A stretch of 64,000 bases of DNA from Deltaproteobacteria bacterium (GTDB lineage: Bacteria; Desulfobacterota; Binatia; UBA9968). The stretch spans positions 1-64,000 of the forward strand of contig VGTH01000001.1 of NCBI GenBank assembly GCA_016874755.1, read 5' to 3'. The notes beneath the pieces are model-generated. The model had not been told where the DNA came from, ran no database searches, and saw nothing but the letters and a program-made list of their open reading frames with translations. Shown piece by piece: positions 8,355-17,000 of the stretch. A program made the position numbers and the translations under genes. Positions within the stretch are counted from its first letter, which is position 1. Each line of letters starts with the position of its first letter.

Positions 8355-9020
8355 ATGGCAAGGGAAGCGATTATTGAGAGGCTGTTGAAGCTCGACACTT
8401 GTTCGGTGTCGGATGGCATGGATAGTTTGGGCGTCAAAGGTGCTACGTGGGGCGTGCGGCCGCAATGGCAGTGCCCGCGCATTGCGGGGCGCGCGGTGAC
8501 GATGAAGATCAAACCGCAAGGCTTACAGCAGCCGACGCAGCATCTCGGCACCACGGCCATCGAAGTGGCGAGCCCTGGCGACATTATCGTCATCGACAAC
8601 GGCGGCCAGCCGCAATTTTCTTGCTGGGGTGGATTGCTCTCGCTGTCGGCCAAACTAAAAGGCGTCAGCGGCGTGGTGATCGACGGCGCCTGCCGCGATA
8701 TCGATGAAGCGCGCGATTTGGCGTTTCCCGTCTATGCGCGCGGCGTCGTGCCGATGACAGCGCGCGGCCGGGTGATGCAGGAATCGTTCAATCAAGAAAT
8801 CGAGTTTGCCGGCGTGCAATGCCATCCCGGCGACCTCGTGCTGGCCGACGGCAGCGGCATCATCATTATTCCGCGAGAGAAAGAAAACGAAATCCTTGTC
8901 GCCGCGGAGGCGGTCTTTGCCAAGGAACAGGAAATGGCCGCGGGCATTCGCAAGGGCTATTCGGGTTTGGAAATGTTGGAAAAGCTCGGCTACGAGCAGA
9001 TGCTGAATAAGAAGTCTTAG
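8355..9020 (+). CDS. RraA/HMG-aldolase-like protein, copy 1
   Basis: A 221-residue RraA-fold protein (family of LigK/HMG aldolase and the RNase E inhibitor RraA). Core: CSVSDGMDSLG, GDIIVIDNGG, then WGGLLSLSAKLKG and VIDGACRDIDEARD. The position 21 residues before the conserved Arg114-Asp115 is Gly93, not an acid, and RD is followed by x2-Glu118. As I recall the literature, D-x20-R-D marks the aldolases and G-x20-R-D-x2-E the RraA type, so this copy may not be a typical aldolase. It is first of three tandem homologues, starting 62 bp after the LigB-like gene. Confidence 0.85.
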   Translation: MAREAIIERLLKLDTCSVSDGMDSLGVKGATWGVRPQWQCPRIAGRAVTMKIKPQGLQQPTQHLGTTAIEVASPGDIIVIDNGGQPQFSCWGGLLSLSAKLKGVSGVVIDGACRDIDEARDLAFPVYARGVVPMTARGRVMQESFNQEIEFAGVQCHPGDLVLADGSGIIIIPREKENEILVAAEAVFAKEQEMAAGIRKGYSGLEMLEKLGYEQMLNKKS

Positions 9021-9028
9021 GAGAAGCA

Positions 9029-9676
9029 ATGGATTCGGTAGTTGAAGGGTTCAGAAAACTTTCCGTCGCGGGCGTCTCGGACGCCATGGACCGGCTCGGC
9101 ATTGTCGGTCAGTGCTTGGGCATTCAATCGATCAACCAGGGCAACCGCATGGCCGGGCGCGCGTTTACCATCAAATATATTCCCTGCGGCACCGTGAAGG
9201 GCACCGTCGGCGACTACATCGACGATGTGCCGCCGGGCGACGTCGTTGTGCTCGACAACGCCGGCCGCTTAGACTGCACGGTGTGGGGCGATATTTTGAC
9301 TGCCGTGGCGCACAAGCGCGGCGTCGGCGGCACGGTGGTGCACGGCGTCTGCCGCGACGTGGCGCGCAGCTTCGAATTGAAATATCCGATCTTCAGCCGC
9401 GCCAAGTATATGCGCACGGGTAAAGACCGCGTCGAAGTCGATGGCATGAACGTGCCGGTGTCGATGGGCGAAGTGCAGGTGAAGCCGGGCGACATCATGC
9501 TCGGCAGCGACGACGGTGTGCTGGTGGTGCCGAAGGACAAAGAGCAGGAGATTCTCGCCTTGGCGCAATCGATCTCAGAGGCGGAAGACAAGATTCTCAA
9601 ATCGGCCCTGAGCGGCATGCGCCTCGACGAAGCGCGCAAGGTGCACAAGTACCACGAGTTGCAACGGAAGATCTGA
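9029..9676 (+). CDS. RraA/HMG-aldolase-like protein, copy 2 (aldolase-type site)
   Basis: A 215-residue RraA-fold protein eight bases after copy 1, with AGGAG before the ATG, so it is almost certainly co-transcribed. VSDAMDRLG, GDVVVLDNAG, then WGDILTAVAHKRG and VVHGVCRDVA. Asp88 lies exactly 21 residues before Arg109-Asp110, giving the D-x20-R-D metal-binding pattern of HMG/CHA aldolase. One unusual feature is His105 where the other two copies have Asp (DG becomes HG). Likely cleaves a 4-hydroxy-2-oxo acid to pyruvate and a second keto acid, or decarboxylates oxaloacetate (inference). Confidence 0.87.
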   Translation: MDSVVEGFRKLSVAGVSDAMDRLGIVGQCLGIQSINQGNRMAGRAFTIKYIPCGTVKGTVGDYIDDVPPGDVVVLDNAGRLDCTVWGDILTAVAHKRGVGGTVVHGVCRDVARSFELKYPIFSRAKYMRTGKDRVEVDGMNVPVSMGEVQVKPGDIMLGSDDGVLVVPKDKEQEILALAQSISEAEDKILKSALSGMRLDEARKVHKYHELQRKI

Positions 9677-9677
9677 C

Positions 9678-9733
9678 TCACCACGAAGGCACGAAGGACA
9701 CAAAGCTCGGTGTCCTTCGTGTCTTCGTGGTGA
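9678..9733. repeat. Inverted repeat, family A (CACGAAGGCACGAAGG type)
   Basis: TCACCACGAAGGCACGAAGG... is matched by ...CCTTCGTGTCTTCGTGGTGA. The hairpin separates RraA-like copies 2 and 3 although all three genes point the same way. The arm is a tandem of 8-9-bp CACGAAGG units. Confidence 0.8.
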
Positions 9734-9751
9734 AAAAATTCTTATCTAGAT

Positions 9752-10378
9752 ATGACCACAATCGATTCCACGACGATTCAACGCGCGGCCAAATTTGGCG
9801 CCGCGACGATTCACGAAGCGATGGGCAAGAAGGGCGCGCTGCCCTACGGCATCAAGCCGATCGCGTCGAATATGAAACTCTGCGGGCCGGCGGTGACTGT
9901 GAGCTCGCCGGCGGGCGATAACCTGATGTTGCACCAGGCGCTCTATGTCGCGCAGCCGGGGTCGATCATGGTCGTCGAAGTCAGCGGCGGCTACGAGTAC
10001 GGCTATTGGGGCGAGATCATGACCATCGCGGCGCAGGAGCGAAAGATTGCTGGGCTAGTGATCGATGGCTGCGTGCGCGACGCCGACTTGATCGAGGAGT
10101 TTGGCTTTCCCGTGTTTGCCCGCGGCCTGTCGATTCGCGGCACGGGCAAAGACGCCGGCGGGTCGATCAACCAAGCGATCAAGATCGGCGATGTGACGAT
10201 CAACGCCGGCGATTTGATCGTCGGCGATCGCGATGGTCTAGTAGTGATCGCGGCGGCGGATATTCAATCGGCGCTCGATGCGTCGCAGAAGCGCGAAGAT
10301 AAGGAAGACCAGATTATGAAGGATCTGCGCGCCGGCAAAAGCACGTTGGAAATTTACGGCTGGCCGTCTGCTCCCTAG
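9752..10378 (+). CDS. RraA/HMG-aldolase-like protein, copy 3
   Basis: A 208-residue RraA-fold protein. GAATIHEAMGKKG replaces the usual VSDAMD opening. GSIMVVEVSGG, then YWGEIMTIAAQERK and VIDGCVRDADLIEE follow. The metal-site position 21 residues before Arg109-Asp110 is Glu88, acidic but not Asp. No good ribosome site is seen before the ATG, and a repeat hairpin separates it from copy 2. It sits 31 bp before the first Rieske oxygenase gene. Substrate unknown. Confidence 0.84.
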   Translation: MTTIDSTTIQRAAKFGAATIHEAMGKKGALPYGIKPIASNMKLCGPAVTVSSPAGDNLMLHQALYVAQPGSIMVVEVSGGYEYGYWGEIMTIAAQERKIAGLVIDGCVRDADLIEEFGFPVFARGLSIRGTGKDAGGSINQAIKIGDVTINAGDLIVGDRDGLVVIAAADIQSALDASQKREDKEDQIMKDLRAGKSTLEIYGWPSAP

Positions 10379-10409
10379 CGCTCGCAATCTCAGATTTCAG
10401 AGAACTCCA

Positions 10410-11561
10410 ATGCTGACCACCGATGAGAACTTGTTCATTACCCAAGTTAGCAAGGGCACGCCTTGCGGCGAGCTGCTGCGCCGTTATTGGCATCCGGTGG
10501 CGGCGGCGGCGGAGTTGACCGACGAGAAGCCGATCAAAACAGTCAAGATTCTCAACGAAAAGTTGGTGGTCTATCGCGATAGGTCGGGCAAGTACGGTCT
10601 TGTCGGCGAGCGGTGTCCGCATCGACTCGCTTCGCTTGCCTACGGACGTGTCGATCACGAAGGCATTCGCTGCCCCTATCACGGTTGGAAGTTCAACGGC
10701 GCTGGGAAGTGTCTGGAGCAGCCGGCCGAGCCTGCGGACAGCACCTTTAAAGAGCGCATCAAGCATGTTGCTTATCCGGTCGAGTATCTCGGCGGCCTGA
10801 TCTACGCTTACCTCGGCCCGGCGCCGGCGCCGCTGTTACCGCGCTGGGATGTGCTGGTGTGGGAGCGCGGCAAGCGCTGGATCGTCAAAGACTCGCTGAT
10901 CGACTGCAACTGGCTGCAAGCGATGGAGAACAGCGTCGATCCGGCGCATCTGTTCTGGCTGCACGGCGACACGGCGCACTTGGCGCCGCGGGTCAAAAAA
11001 TATTCCGAGAAGCATGAGTTCATCCGCTTCGAGTACGGCATCAAAAAACGGCGCACGACATTGCCGCTGGCAACCGGTGGCAAGCCTGAAGTCGACGAGC
11101 ACCCGTTGCTATTTCCAAGCGTGCTGCGCCATGTAGCGCGGTTCAAAGGCGGCCATCGGCACAATCTGCAAATCCGTGTGCCGGTGGACGATACCCACAC
11201 GCAAGTTTTCCGCGTGAGCTTTTTGCCGACGGCGACCGACCACTCACCCGCGGACATGGATGTGCCGTTTCGTTGCGAGCAGCTCAAAACCGGCAGCCGC
11301 GAATACGACATGAGCTTGGTTTCGGCGCAGGATTCGATGGCCTGGGAAACCCAAGGCCCGGTGATGGATCGATCGCAAGAGCATCTCGGCGTCGCAGACG
11401 AGGGGATTATTGAGCTGCGCAAAATGCTGCGTGAACAGATTGAGCACGTGCAGCAAGGGTTTGATCCGTTGGGAGTGATCCGCGACCCGGCGAAAAATCG
11501 GCTCATCGATCTCGGTGTGATCAACGAGCGCATTGGCCTGCATGCCGCGAAAGCGGCGTAG
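10410..11561 (+). CDS. Rieske aromatic ring-hydroxylating oxygenase, phthalate-dioxygenase type (1)
   Basis: A 383-residue oxygenase. The Rieske cluster is Cys69-x-His71 and Cys88-x2-His91 (CPHRLASL ... CPYHGWKF). The mononuclear iron site shows Asp177-x2-His180-x4-His185 within MENSVDPAHLFWLH. Length and the LLRRYWHPV opening match the alpha-only class IA group (phthalate and vanillate type), which hydroxylate or demethylate aromatic acids. No reductase or ferredoxin gene is nearby. It is paralogous to the gene at 12900, with all these residues at the same positions. Confidence 0.88.
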   Translation: MLTTDENLFITQVSKGTPCGELLRRYWHPVAAAAELTDEKPIKTVKILNEKLVVYRDRSGKYGLVGERCPHRLASLAYGRVDHEGIRCPYHGWKFNGAGKCLEQPAEPADSTFKERIKHVAYPVEYLGGLIYAYLGPAPAPLLPRWDVLVWERGKRWIVKDSLIDCNWLQAMENSVDPAHLFWLHGDTAHLAPRVKKYSEKHEFIRFEYGIKKRRTTLPLATGGKPEVDEHPLLFPSVLRHVARFKGGHRHNLQIRVPVDDTHTQVFRVSFLPTATDHSPADMDVPFRCEQLKTGSREYDMSLVSAQDSMAWETQGPVMDRSQEHLGVADEGIIELRKMLREQIEHVQQGFDPLGVIRDPAKNRLIDLGVINERIGLHAAKAA

Positions 11562-11739
11562 CGTACAATGCGTTTTCGGATTGCTATTCTCGCGAAATCG
11601 AGAAAACCCAGGCGCGTGTTCCCCCCTGCCGAATCGTTAATACCTAAAAATTCCATGCATCGTATAACTACCTGATTTTAAAGAGCTTTGTTGCTATTTC
11701 TCTTGCTGTCGGGGACGCGATGCTTTACTATCTGGCGAT

Positions 11740-12882
11740 ATGTGGCAGGCGAAATTGGCAATTCTTAGCAGCACTGCGCGCATTTGCGCTTTTGCGCTGC
11801 TTTTTCTAAGCATCTCAACCCTCCAGGTCTCCGCTGCTGCCGCGCCAAGTTGGCAAGCCGAATGGGAAAAGACTCTAGCCGCTGCCGAAAAAGAAGGCCA
11901 AGTCACTGTCTATGGCCCGCCGGGCATCAACTACCAGGACGCGATTGGCTCGTTCCAAAACTCGTTTCCCAAGATCAAACTCGTTTACGTGGCTGGTTCG
12001 GGCACGGTGAACGCGCAGAGGCTCGTGACTGAACGCCGGGCCGGAAAATTTCTCGCCGACGCTTTTATCGGCGGCTCCGGATCGATCATCGATGTGTTGT
12101 TCGACGGCAACATGCTCGAACCGATTCCGCCCATGCTTGTCCTTCCCGAAGTGCGCGATCAGTCGCTATGGTTCAACAAGACCCACATCTACGCCGATGC
12201 CAAAGGTCAACATGTCTTCATGATGATGGGGAATGTGAACTCGAACATCGCCGCCTATAACACTAAGATTACCAAGCCCGAGGGGCTCAAGTCGCACTTG
12301 GATCTGCTGCATCCCAAATGGAAGGGAAAGATAGTTGCCTACGATCCACGGGCGCGCGGCCATATTCAAAACGTGCGGGCGCTTTATCACAACCCAAAAC
12401 TGGGCGGCGAGTTCTTTCGGCGTTTCTTTTCCGAGACCGACGTGACGCTAAGCCGCGACCAACGGCTGATGATCGACTGGGTAGCGCAGGGCAAATATGA
12501 GCTGTCGGTTTTCTCCTCGAACAATGATGTCTTCGACGCCAAGAGAAAGGGTCTGCCGATCGATATCATAGACGCGCCGGACGACGAATCCTACATGTCC
12601 GGGGGCTTCGGCCATGTCGGTATCGTCAACAAAACGCCGCATCCCGCGGCGGCGAAAATCTTTCTCAACTGGCTGCTCTCCAAGGAGGGCCAGCTCAGGT
12701 GGCAGGAAAAGGCCAACGATAACTCGCTGCGGACCGACATTCCCAAACATATGCTGTCGGACCAAGCGATGATTCCCAAAGAAAAGGGCCGATATATGAA
12801 TACGAGCTTGCCGCAATATCAGGACATCGATGTGGCGTTGAAGATCGTCGATGACGCCTTGGCAAAAGCCGGCAAGAAATAG
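11740..12882 (+). CDS. Iron(III)-type ABC substrate-binding protein (family 1, AfuA/FbpA-like)
   Basis: A 380-residue type II binding protein with a long signal peptide ending about VSAAAAPSW. The mature start WEKTLAAAEKEGQVTVYGPPG is the hallmark of the family, with GGFGHVGIVNKTPHPAAAKIFLNWLLS late. In this lineage such proteins often sit in aromatic gene clusters, so the cargo may be organic rather than iron (inference). No ribosome site is obvious. A weak TTGCTG-17-TACTAT pair at 11703-11731 would start RNA almost at the ATG (possibly leaderless). It lies between two Rieske oxygenases. Confidence 0.83.
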   Translation: MWQAKLAILSSTARICAFALLFLSISTLQVSAAAAPSWQAEWEKTLAAAEKEGQVTVYGPPGINYQDAIGSFQNSFPKIKLVYVAGSGTVNAQRLVTERRAGKFLADAFIGGSGSIIDVLFDGNMLEPIPPMLVLPEVRDQSLWFNKTHIYADAKGQHVFMMMGNVNSNIAAYNTKITKPEGLKSHLDLLHPKWKGKIVAYDPRARGHIQNVRALYHNPKLGGEFFRRFFSETDVTLSRDQRLMIDWVAQGKYELSVFSSNNDVFDAKRKGLPIDIIDAPDDESYMSGGFGHVGIVNKTPHPAAAKIFLNWLLSKEGQLRWQEKANDNSLRTDIPKHMLSDQAMIPKEKGRYMNTSLPQYQDIDVALKIVDDALAKAGKK

Positions 12883-12899
12883 CTTCGGAGGCACCAAGT

Positions 12900-14066
12900 A
12901 TGTTGACCAAAGAAGAAAATGAGATGTTAACCCGAGTGGGGCCTGGCACACCGGCGGGCGAATTGCTGCGCCGCTATTGGCTGCCGGTGGGCGTCGCCAA
13001 AGAGTTGACGCCGGAGAATCCGACTCAGGTTGTGCAAATACTCGGTGAAACCCTGGTGCTCTTCCGTGACAAAAAAGGCAACGCCGGTTTGATCAACGAC
13101 CGCTGCCCGCACCGCGGCGTGTCGCTTTCCTACGGCCGCTGTGAAGAGCGCGGCATCTCCTGCGCCTATCACGGCTGGTTGTTCGATACCAAGGGCAATT
13201 GCCTTGAAACTCCCGCAGAGCCGGCGGAAAGCAAGTTCCATTTGACAGTAAAACAGAAGACCTATCCGATACAGCAATTATGCGGTTTGTATTGGACCTA
13301 CATGGGCCCAGGCGCCGCGCCGTTGATCCCCAACTTTGATATCTGGTTTCGCAAAGACGGTCGGCGCCAGATTTTCATCCAGCCGCAACTCGACGCCAAC
13401 TGGTTCCAGCCCATGGAGAACTCCATGGATCCGGCGCATTTGCAGATTCTTCATCAAGAAACGGCCGGTCGTGGCCGCGCCATTGCGGACTCGACGCGCG
13501 GGTTGACCGACGACGTCGCCGGCTTCGATTTTTACGAAACTCACTACGGCCTGATGAAAAAGCGCACCTACAAAAACGGCATGGTCGACGAGCATCCGGT
13601 GATCTTCCCGAACATTTTGCGCCAGGGCAACGTCGGTCAGATTCGTGTGCCGATGGACGACACGCACACGAAGATTTATTTTGTCCGTTTTTTCCCGAGC
13701 GAGAAGGGCGAAATCATCGAGAACGACGATCCGCCGGTGGAGTACATCAAGCCGTACAAGAACCCGCCGGATCAACTGCACCCATTCACTCGTTTCCGCA
13801 TGGATTTGGTCCAGTCGCAAGATCATATGGCTTGGGAAACCCAGGGGCCGATTTGCGACCGCACGAACGAACGCCTAACCAGCTCGGATCGCGGCGTCAT
13901 CTTGCTGCGCGAAGTAATGTTCCGCGAAATGAAGAAAGTCCAGCAGGGCCAAGATCCAATGGGCGTGGTTCGCGACCCGGCGAACAATCCGTTGATCGAT
14001 ACCCATCTGATGGAATCCATCGAACAAAGCACTATGGATCGCGCGCCGCGCGCCGTTAACCAATAA
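12900..14066 (+). CDS. Rieske aromatic ring-hydroxylating oxygenase, phthalate-dioxygenase type (2)
   Basis: A 388-residue paralogue of the oxygenase at 10410. Rieske ligands are Cys69, His71, Cys88, His91 (CPHRGVSLSYG ... CAYHGWLF); the iron site is Asp177-x2-His180-x4-His185 in MENSMDPAHLQILH. It starts 17 bp after the binding-protein gene with GGAGG upstream, so the two are an operon. C-terminal region QDHMAWETQGPICDR is shared with copy 1. The electron-transfer partner is not in the window. Confidence 0.88.
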   Translation: MLTKEENEMLTRVGPGTPAGELLRRYWLPVGVAKELTPENPTQVVQILGETLVLFRDKKGNAGLINDRCPHRGVSLSYGRCEERGISCAYHGWLFDTKGNCLETPAEPAESKFHLTVKQKTYPIQQLCGLYWTYMGPGAAPLIPNFDIWFRKDGRRQIFIQPQLDANWFQPMENSMDPAHLQILHQETAGRGRAIADSTRGLTDDVAGFDFYETHYGLMKKRTYKNGMVDEHPVIFPNILRQGNVGQIRVPMDDTHTKIYFVRFFPSEKGEIIENDDPPVEYIKPYKNPPDQLHPFTRFRMDLVQSQDHMAWETQGPICDRTNERLTSSDRGVILLREVMFREMKKVQQGQDPMGVVRDPANNPLIDTHLMESIEQSTMDRAPRAVNQ

Positions 14067-14077
14067 CGGCGCGACTG

Positions 14078-14123
14078 GTGCTCCGGGCCCCCTCTGTTGC
14101 CTCCGGAGGCGGCCTTTTTTTTT
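14078..14123 (+). terminator. Possible rho-independent terminator after Rieske gene 2
   Basis: GCCTCCGGAGGC, a self-complementary element, is followed by GGCC and a run of nine T. The stem is short and tight, so strength is uncertain, but position (just after the stop at 14066) and the T-run fit. Confidence 0.45.
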
Positions 14124-14203
14124 CGCCTTGTTGCTTCCCTTGCCTTAGTTTTTCGACACGATTATGATTCGGCGAACTCTTCAAGCAGAATGGAAGCTTA
14201 GCT

Positions 14204-14929
14204 ATGGCCGATCTATCGAAACTCCGTGAGTTGGTCTCGCAGTCCTGCCGTATTCTCGGCAAGCTCAACCTAACCAAAGAGCCCAGCGGTCACGTCAGCG
14301 CCCGTGTGCCGGGCGAAGACAAGGTTCTGATCAAAGCGCGTGGACCGGAGGAGTCCGGTCTGCGCTTCGTCAGCGCGCGCGACATCATCACCGTTGACTT
14401 CAATGGCAAGAAAGTCGCCGGCGACGACGGCCTCGACGTGCCCCAGGAAGTCTTCATTCACACCTGGTTGTACAAGACGCAACCGAAGGTCGAGTGCGTC
14501 GTGCACGTGCATCCGCTGCACGTGGTCTTGTTCACAATCTGCAACAAGCCGATTCAGCCGCTCTACGGCGCCTACGATCCGTCAGGTCTGCGCTTGTTGG
14601 TCGATGGTTTGGCGACTTACCCGCGCAGCATCACGGTCTCCAACGAAAAACTCGGCGAAGAGTTCGCCAAAGCGATGGGCGACAAACAAGCATGCCTGAT
14701 GCGCGGCCACGGCATCACCAGCGCCGGGCCTAACGTGCAGGATGCGACGCTGACCGCAATCAAGTTGAACGACGCGGCGGTGATCAACTATCAAGCCAAT
14801 CTGCTCGGCGTGCCCCAGCCGATCCCGCAAGAAGATATCGACATCATGGTCGGCAAATCCCGCGGCCCAAGCGCGGTGCATGCCGGCTCGAACTGGCGCT
14901 ATTACTGCAAGCTGTTGGACGAGGAATAG
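14204..14929 (+). CDS. Class II aldolase/adducin family protein (1)
   Basis: A 241-residue zinc aldolase-fold protein. VVHVHPLHVV supplies the H-x-H zinc ligands and MRGHGITSAG the third His; SGHVSARVPG near residue 28 is the usual phosphate/substrate loop. Family members cleave sugar phosphates, or decarboxylate aromatic and keto acids (for example in phthalate pathways). Given the neighbouring Rieske oxygenases, a decarboxylase or aldolase step in aromatic breakdown is plausible (inference). GGAAG lies upstream of the ATG. Confidence 0.85.
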   Translation: MADLSKLRELVSQSCRILGKLNLTKEPSGHVSARVPGEDKVLIKARGPEESGLRFVSARDIITVDFNGKKVAGDDGLDVPQEVFIHTWLYKTQPKVECVVHVHPLHVVLFTICNKPIQPLYGAYDPSGLRLLVDGLATYPRSITVSNEKLGEEFAKAMGDKQACLMRGHGITSAGPNVQDATLTAIKLNDAAVINYQANLLGVPQPIPQEDIDIMVGKSRGPSAVHAGSNWRYYCKLLDEE

Positions 14930-14999
14930 AACTGAGCGAGCGCTGGAAGAGCGGGTTGGGTGGCCGGCCTTACCGCGTGTATCGGCGCTTGGGCGATTT

Positions 15000-15037
15000 T
15001 ACTCAGTCACTGAGTATTTTTACTCAATGACTGAGTA
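15000..15037. promoter_or_regulatory. Tandem 17-bp palindromic operators
   Basis: Site 1 (15000-15016) is a perfect palindrome, TACTCAGT-C-ACTGAGTA. Site 2 (15021-15037) is TACTCAAT-G-ACTGAGTA, palindromic at 7 of 8 pairs. The centres are 21 bp apart, two helical turns, so two dimers would bind the same DNA face. Form and spacing are like TetR/FadR-type operators. They lie 100 bp before the ABC permease gene; no regulator gene is adjacent. Confidence 0.7.
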
Positions 15038-15136
15038 ATGTCTGCAGATAGTTCGTAGCGCTTCGGGGAGCGGTTTTTGATAAGCCGCGATTAACACGTT
15101 GAAATACAGAAGAAGGTCGGTCTAGACTCCACAGTA

Positions 15137-16861
15137 ATGAAATCCGAAGCCGCGGAGGCATCTTCGCTCACCGCACAGTGGCGCGTCACGCCGATACGCG
15201 TCGCGGAGTTTTCGCTGCTTATCTTTCTGGCGGTCGCCATGGGGTTACCGCTGCTGTTCTTGTTGAACGGCAGTTTCAACCTCGCGGCGCCTGGCAAAGA
15301 CGCGGTGTATGGACTGGCCAATTGGGTCCGTGCCTTTTCCGACCCGACGACGTTGAGCGCTTTGTGGATGAGTTTCTTGCTTTCCGTCGTTCGCTTGCTT
15401 CCGGCGATGCTTATCTCGGTGATCTTTGCCTGGCTGATCGCGCGCACGGACATGCCGGGCGGTAAGTTCATCGAGTCGGTTTGTTGGATCGCTTATTTCG
15501 TGCCGGATTTTCCTCTGGTGCTGGCATGGATTCTCCTGCTCGATCCGAACTTCGGTTTTCTCAACGGTTTGGCAAAACCATTCGTTGAAGGTCCGCTGTT
15601 CAACCCTTACAGCTTTTGGGGCATCGTCTGGGTGCACACTTCCACAGGAGGCATTTGGTTCAAAGTGATGCTGTTGGTGCCGGTGTCTCGCCGGCTCGGC
15701 GCGGCGCTGGAAGAAGCGGCGCGGGTCTCCGGCGCATCGACCGTGATGATGCTCCGGAGGATTACTTTGCCGGTGCTGGCGCCGATGATTCTTGCAGTCT
15801 CCGTTTTGAGCTTTATCCGTGGCCTCCAATCGTTCAACACCGAGCTTTTGCTCGGCACACCGGCGGGTATCTACGTTTACTCCACGAAAATCTACGACTA
15901 TCTCCATCGCGAACCACGGGCCTATGGCGAAGCGACCGCGCTGGGGTCGGTGTTCTTGGTTGTGCTGGCGATTCTGCTGTTCTTTTACTGGAAATACCTG
16001 AGCGGCAATCGCAAATTCACCGTTGTGACCGGACAGGGTTACTCAACCATGCGCGTGAAGCTCGGCAAGTGGCGCTTCGCCGCTTTGGGTGGATGCTTGC
16101 TCTATGTCGCGGTCATGATGTTTTTGCCGCTGGTGTTTTTGGTCCTTGGCTCCTTCATGCGCCGCTACGGTTTTTTCAACATTGCGTCACCCTATACGCT
16201 GGCGCACTGGCAGAACCTTTTCACCGATGCGATTTTTCTCGAGGCGCTGAAGAACAGTTTGATCATCGCCAGCGTGACGGCGCTGGGCGGTATCTTGCTT
16301 TATTCTGCAATTGCTTACTTATTGGTTTCCAAACGGACAATCACCGCGCCGCTGCTCGAAAGCCTCTGTTGGATTCCCCACGTGCTGCCGGGCATTCTTC
16401 TGGGACTCGGCATTCTCTGGCTATTTTTGGCGACGCCGCTGCGTTACTTTTTCTACGGCACAGTATGGGGCATCGCGCTGGCGCTGATTCTCGCTGATAG
16501 CCCAGTGACAACGCAGGCGTTCAAAGCGGGGCTGTTGCAATTGGGCAACGAGCTCGAAGAGGCGGCGCGGGTGAGCGGTGCGTCGTGGTCTTACACCTAC
16601 GGGCGGATTCTCCTGCCGCTGCTCGCGCCGATTGCTGCCGCCGTCGGCTTGATGAACTTTGGCAGCGCGTTGACGAGCATTAGCACACCGATCTTGCTCT
16701 ACAGCCATCAATCGCGCCCGTTGGCGATCTTGCTGCTTGAATATAGCTTCACGGGTGAGTTAGAAAGATCAGCGGCTCTCGGCCTGTTGATCACCGTGAT
16801 CATCGGCGTGATGATGCTGGTCGGCAGGAGGTTTGGGTTGAAGCTGGCTGGCTCGGAATGA
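15137..16861 (+). CDS. Two-domain ABC transporter permease, iron(III)/thiamine type (FbpB-like)
   Basis: A 574-residue inner-membrane protein with about 12 hydrophobic helices forming two fused permease domains. Each has an EAA coupling loop: EEAARVSGASTVMMLRR near residue 195 and EEAARVSGASWSYTYGR near residue 475. This fused architecture belongs with family-1 binding proteins such as those at 11740 and 17001. The matching ATPase is absent from the window. The tandem operator at 15000-15037 probably controls it. GAAGAAGG lies some 25 bases upstream, so the start is moderately sure. Confidence 0.87.
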   Translation: MKSEAAEASSLTAQWRVTPIRVAEFSLLIFLAVAMGLPLLFLLNGSFNLAAPGKDAVYGLANWVRAFSDPTTLSALWMSFLLSVVRLLPAMLISVIFAWLIARTDMPGGKFIESVCWIAYFVPDFPLVLAWILLLDPNFGFLNGLAKPFVEGPLFNPYSFWGIVWVHTSTGGIWFKVMLLVPVSRRLGAALEEAARVSGASTVMMLRRITLPVLAPMILAVSVLSFIRGLQSFNTELLLGTPAGIYVYSTKIYDYLHREPRAYGEATALGSVFLVVLAILLFFYWKYLSGNRKFTVVTGQGYSTMRVKLGKWRFAALGGCLLYVAVMMFLPLVFLVLGSFMRRYGFFNIASPYTLAHWQNLFTDAIFLEALKNSLIIASVTALGGILLYSAIAYLLVSKRTITAPLLESLCWIPHVLPGILLGLGILWLFLATPLRYFFYGTVWGIALALILADSPVTTQAFKAGLLQLGNELEEAARVSGASWSYTYGRILLPLLAPIAAAVGLMNFGSALTSISTPILLYSHQSRPLAILLLEYSFTGELERSAALGLLITVIIGVMMLVGRRFGLKLAGSE

Positions 16862-16879
16862 TGCGGATTACCTCGCGCG

Positions 16880-16976
16880 GAGACGCAGAGGACGCAAAGT
16901 TCGGATAGGAATTAACACGAAGACGCGAAGGGCACGAAGCTGAAAGAATTTTTATGGCGCGATTTATTACGCCCGC
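16880..16976. repeat. Degraded intergenic repeats (families B, A and D)
   Basis: The gap holds unpaired half-units CGCAGAGGACGCAAAG, CACGAAGACGCGAAGGGCACGAAG and a worn family D palindrome (GGCGCGATTTATTACGCCC). Their right arms are missing, so they look like decayed copies. Confidence 0.5.
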
Positions 16977-17000
16977 GTTCTCGATAGGGGAAGGAGCGAC

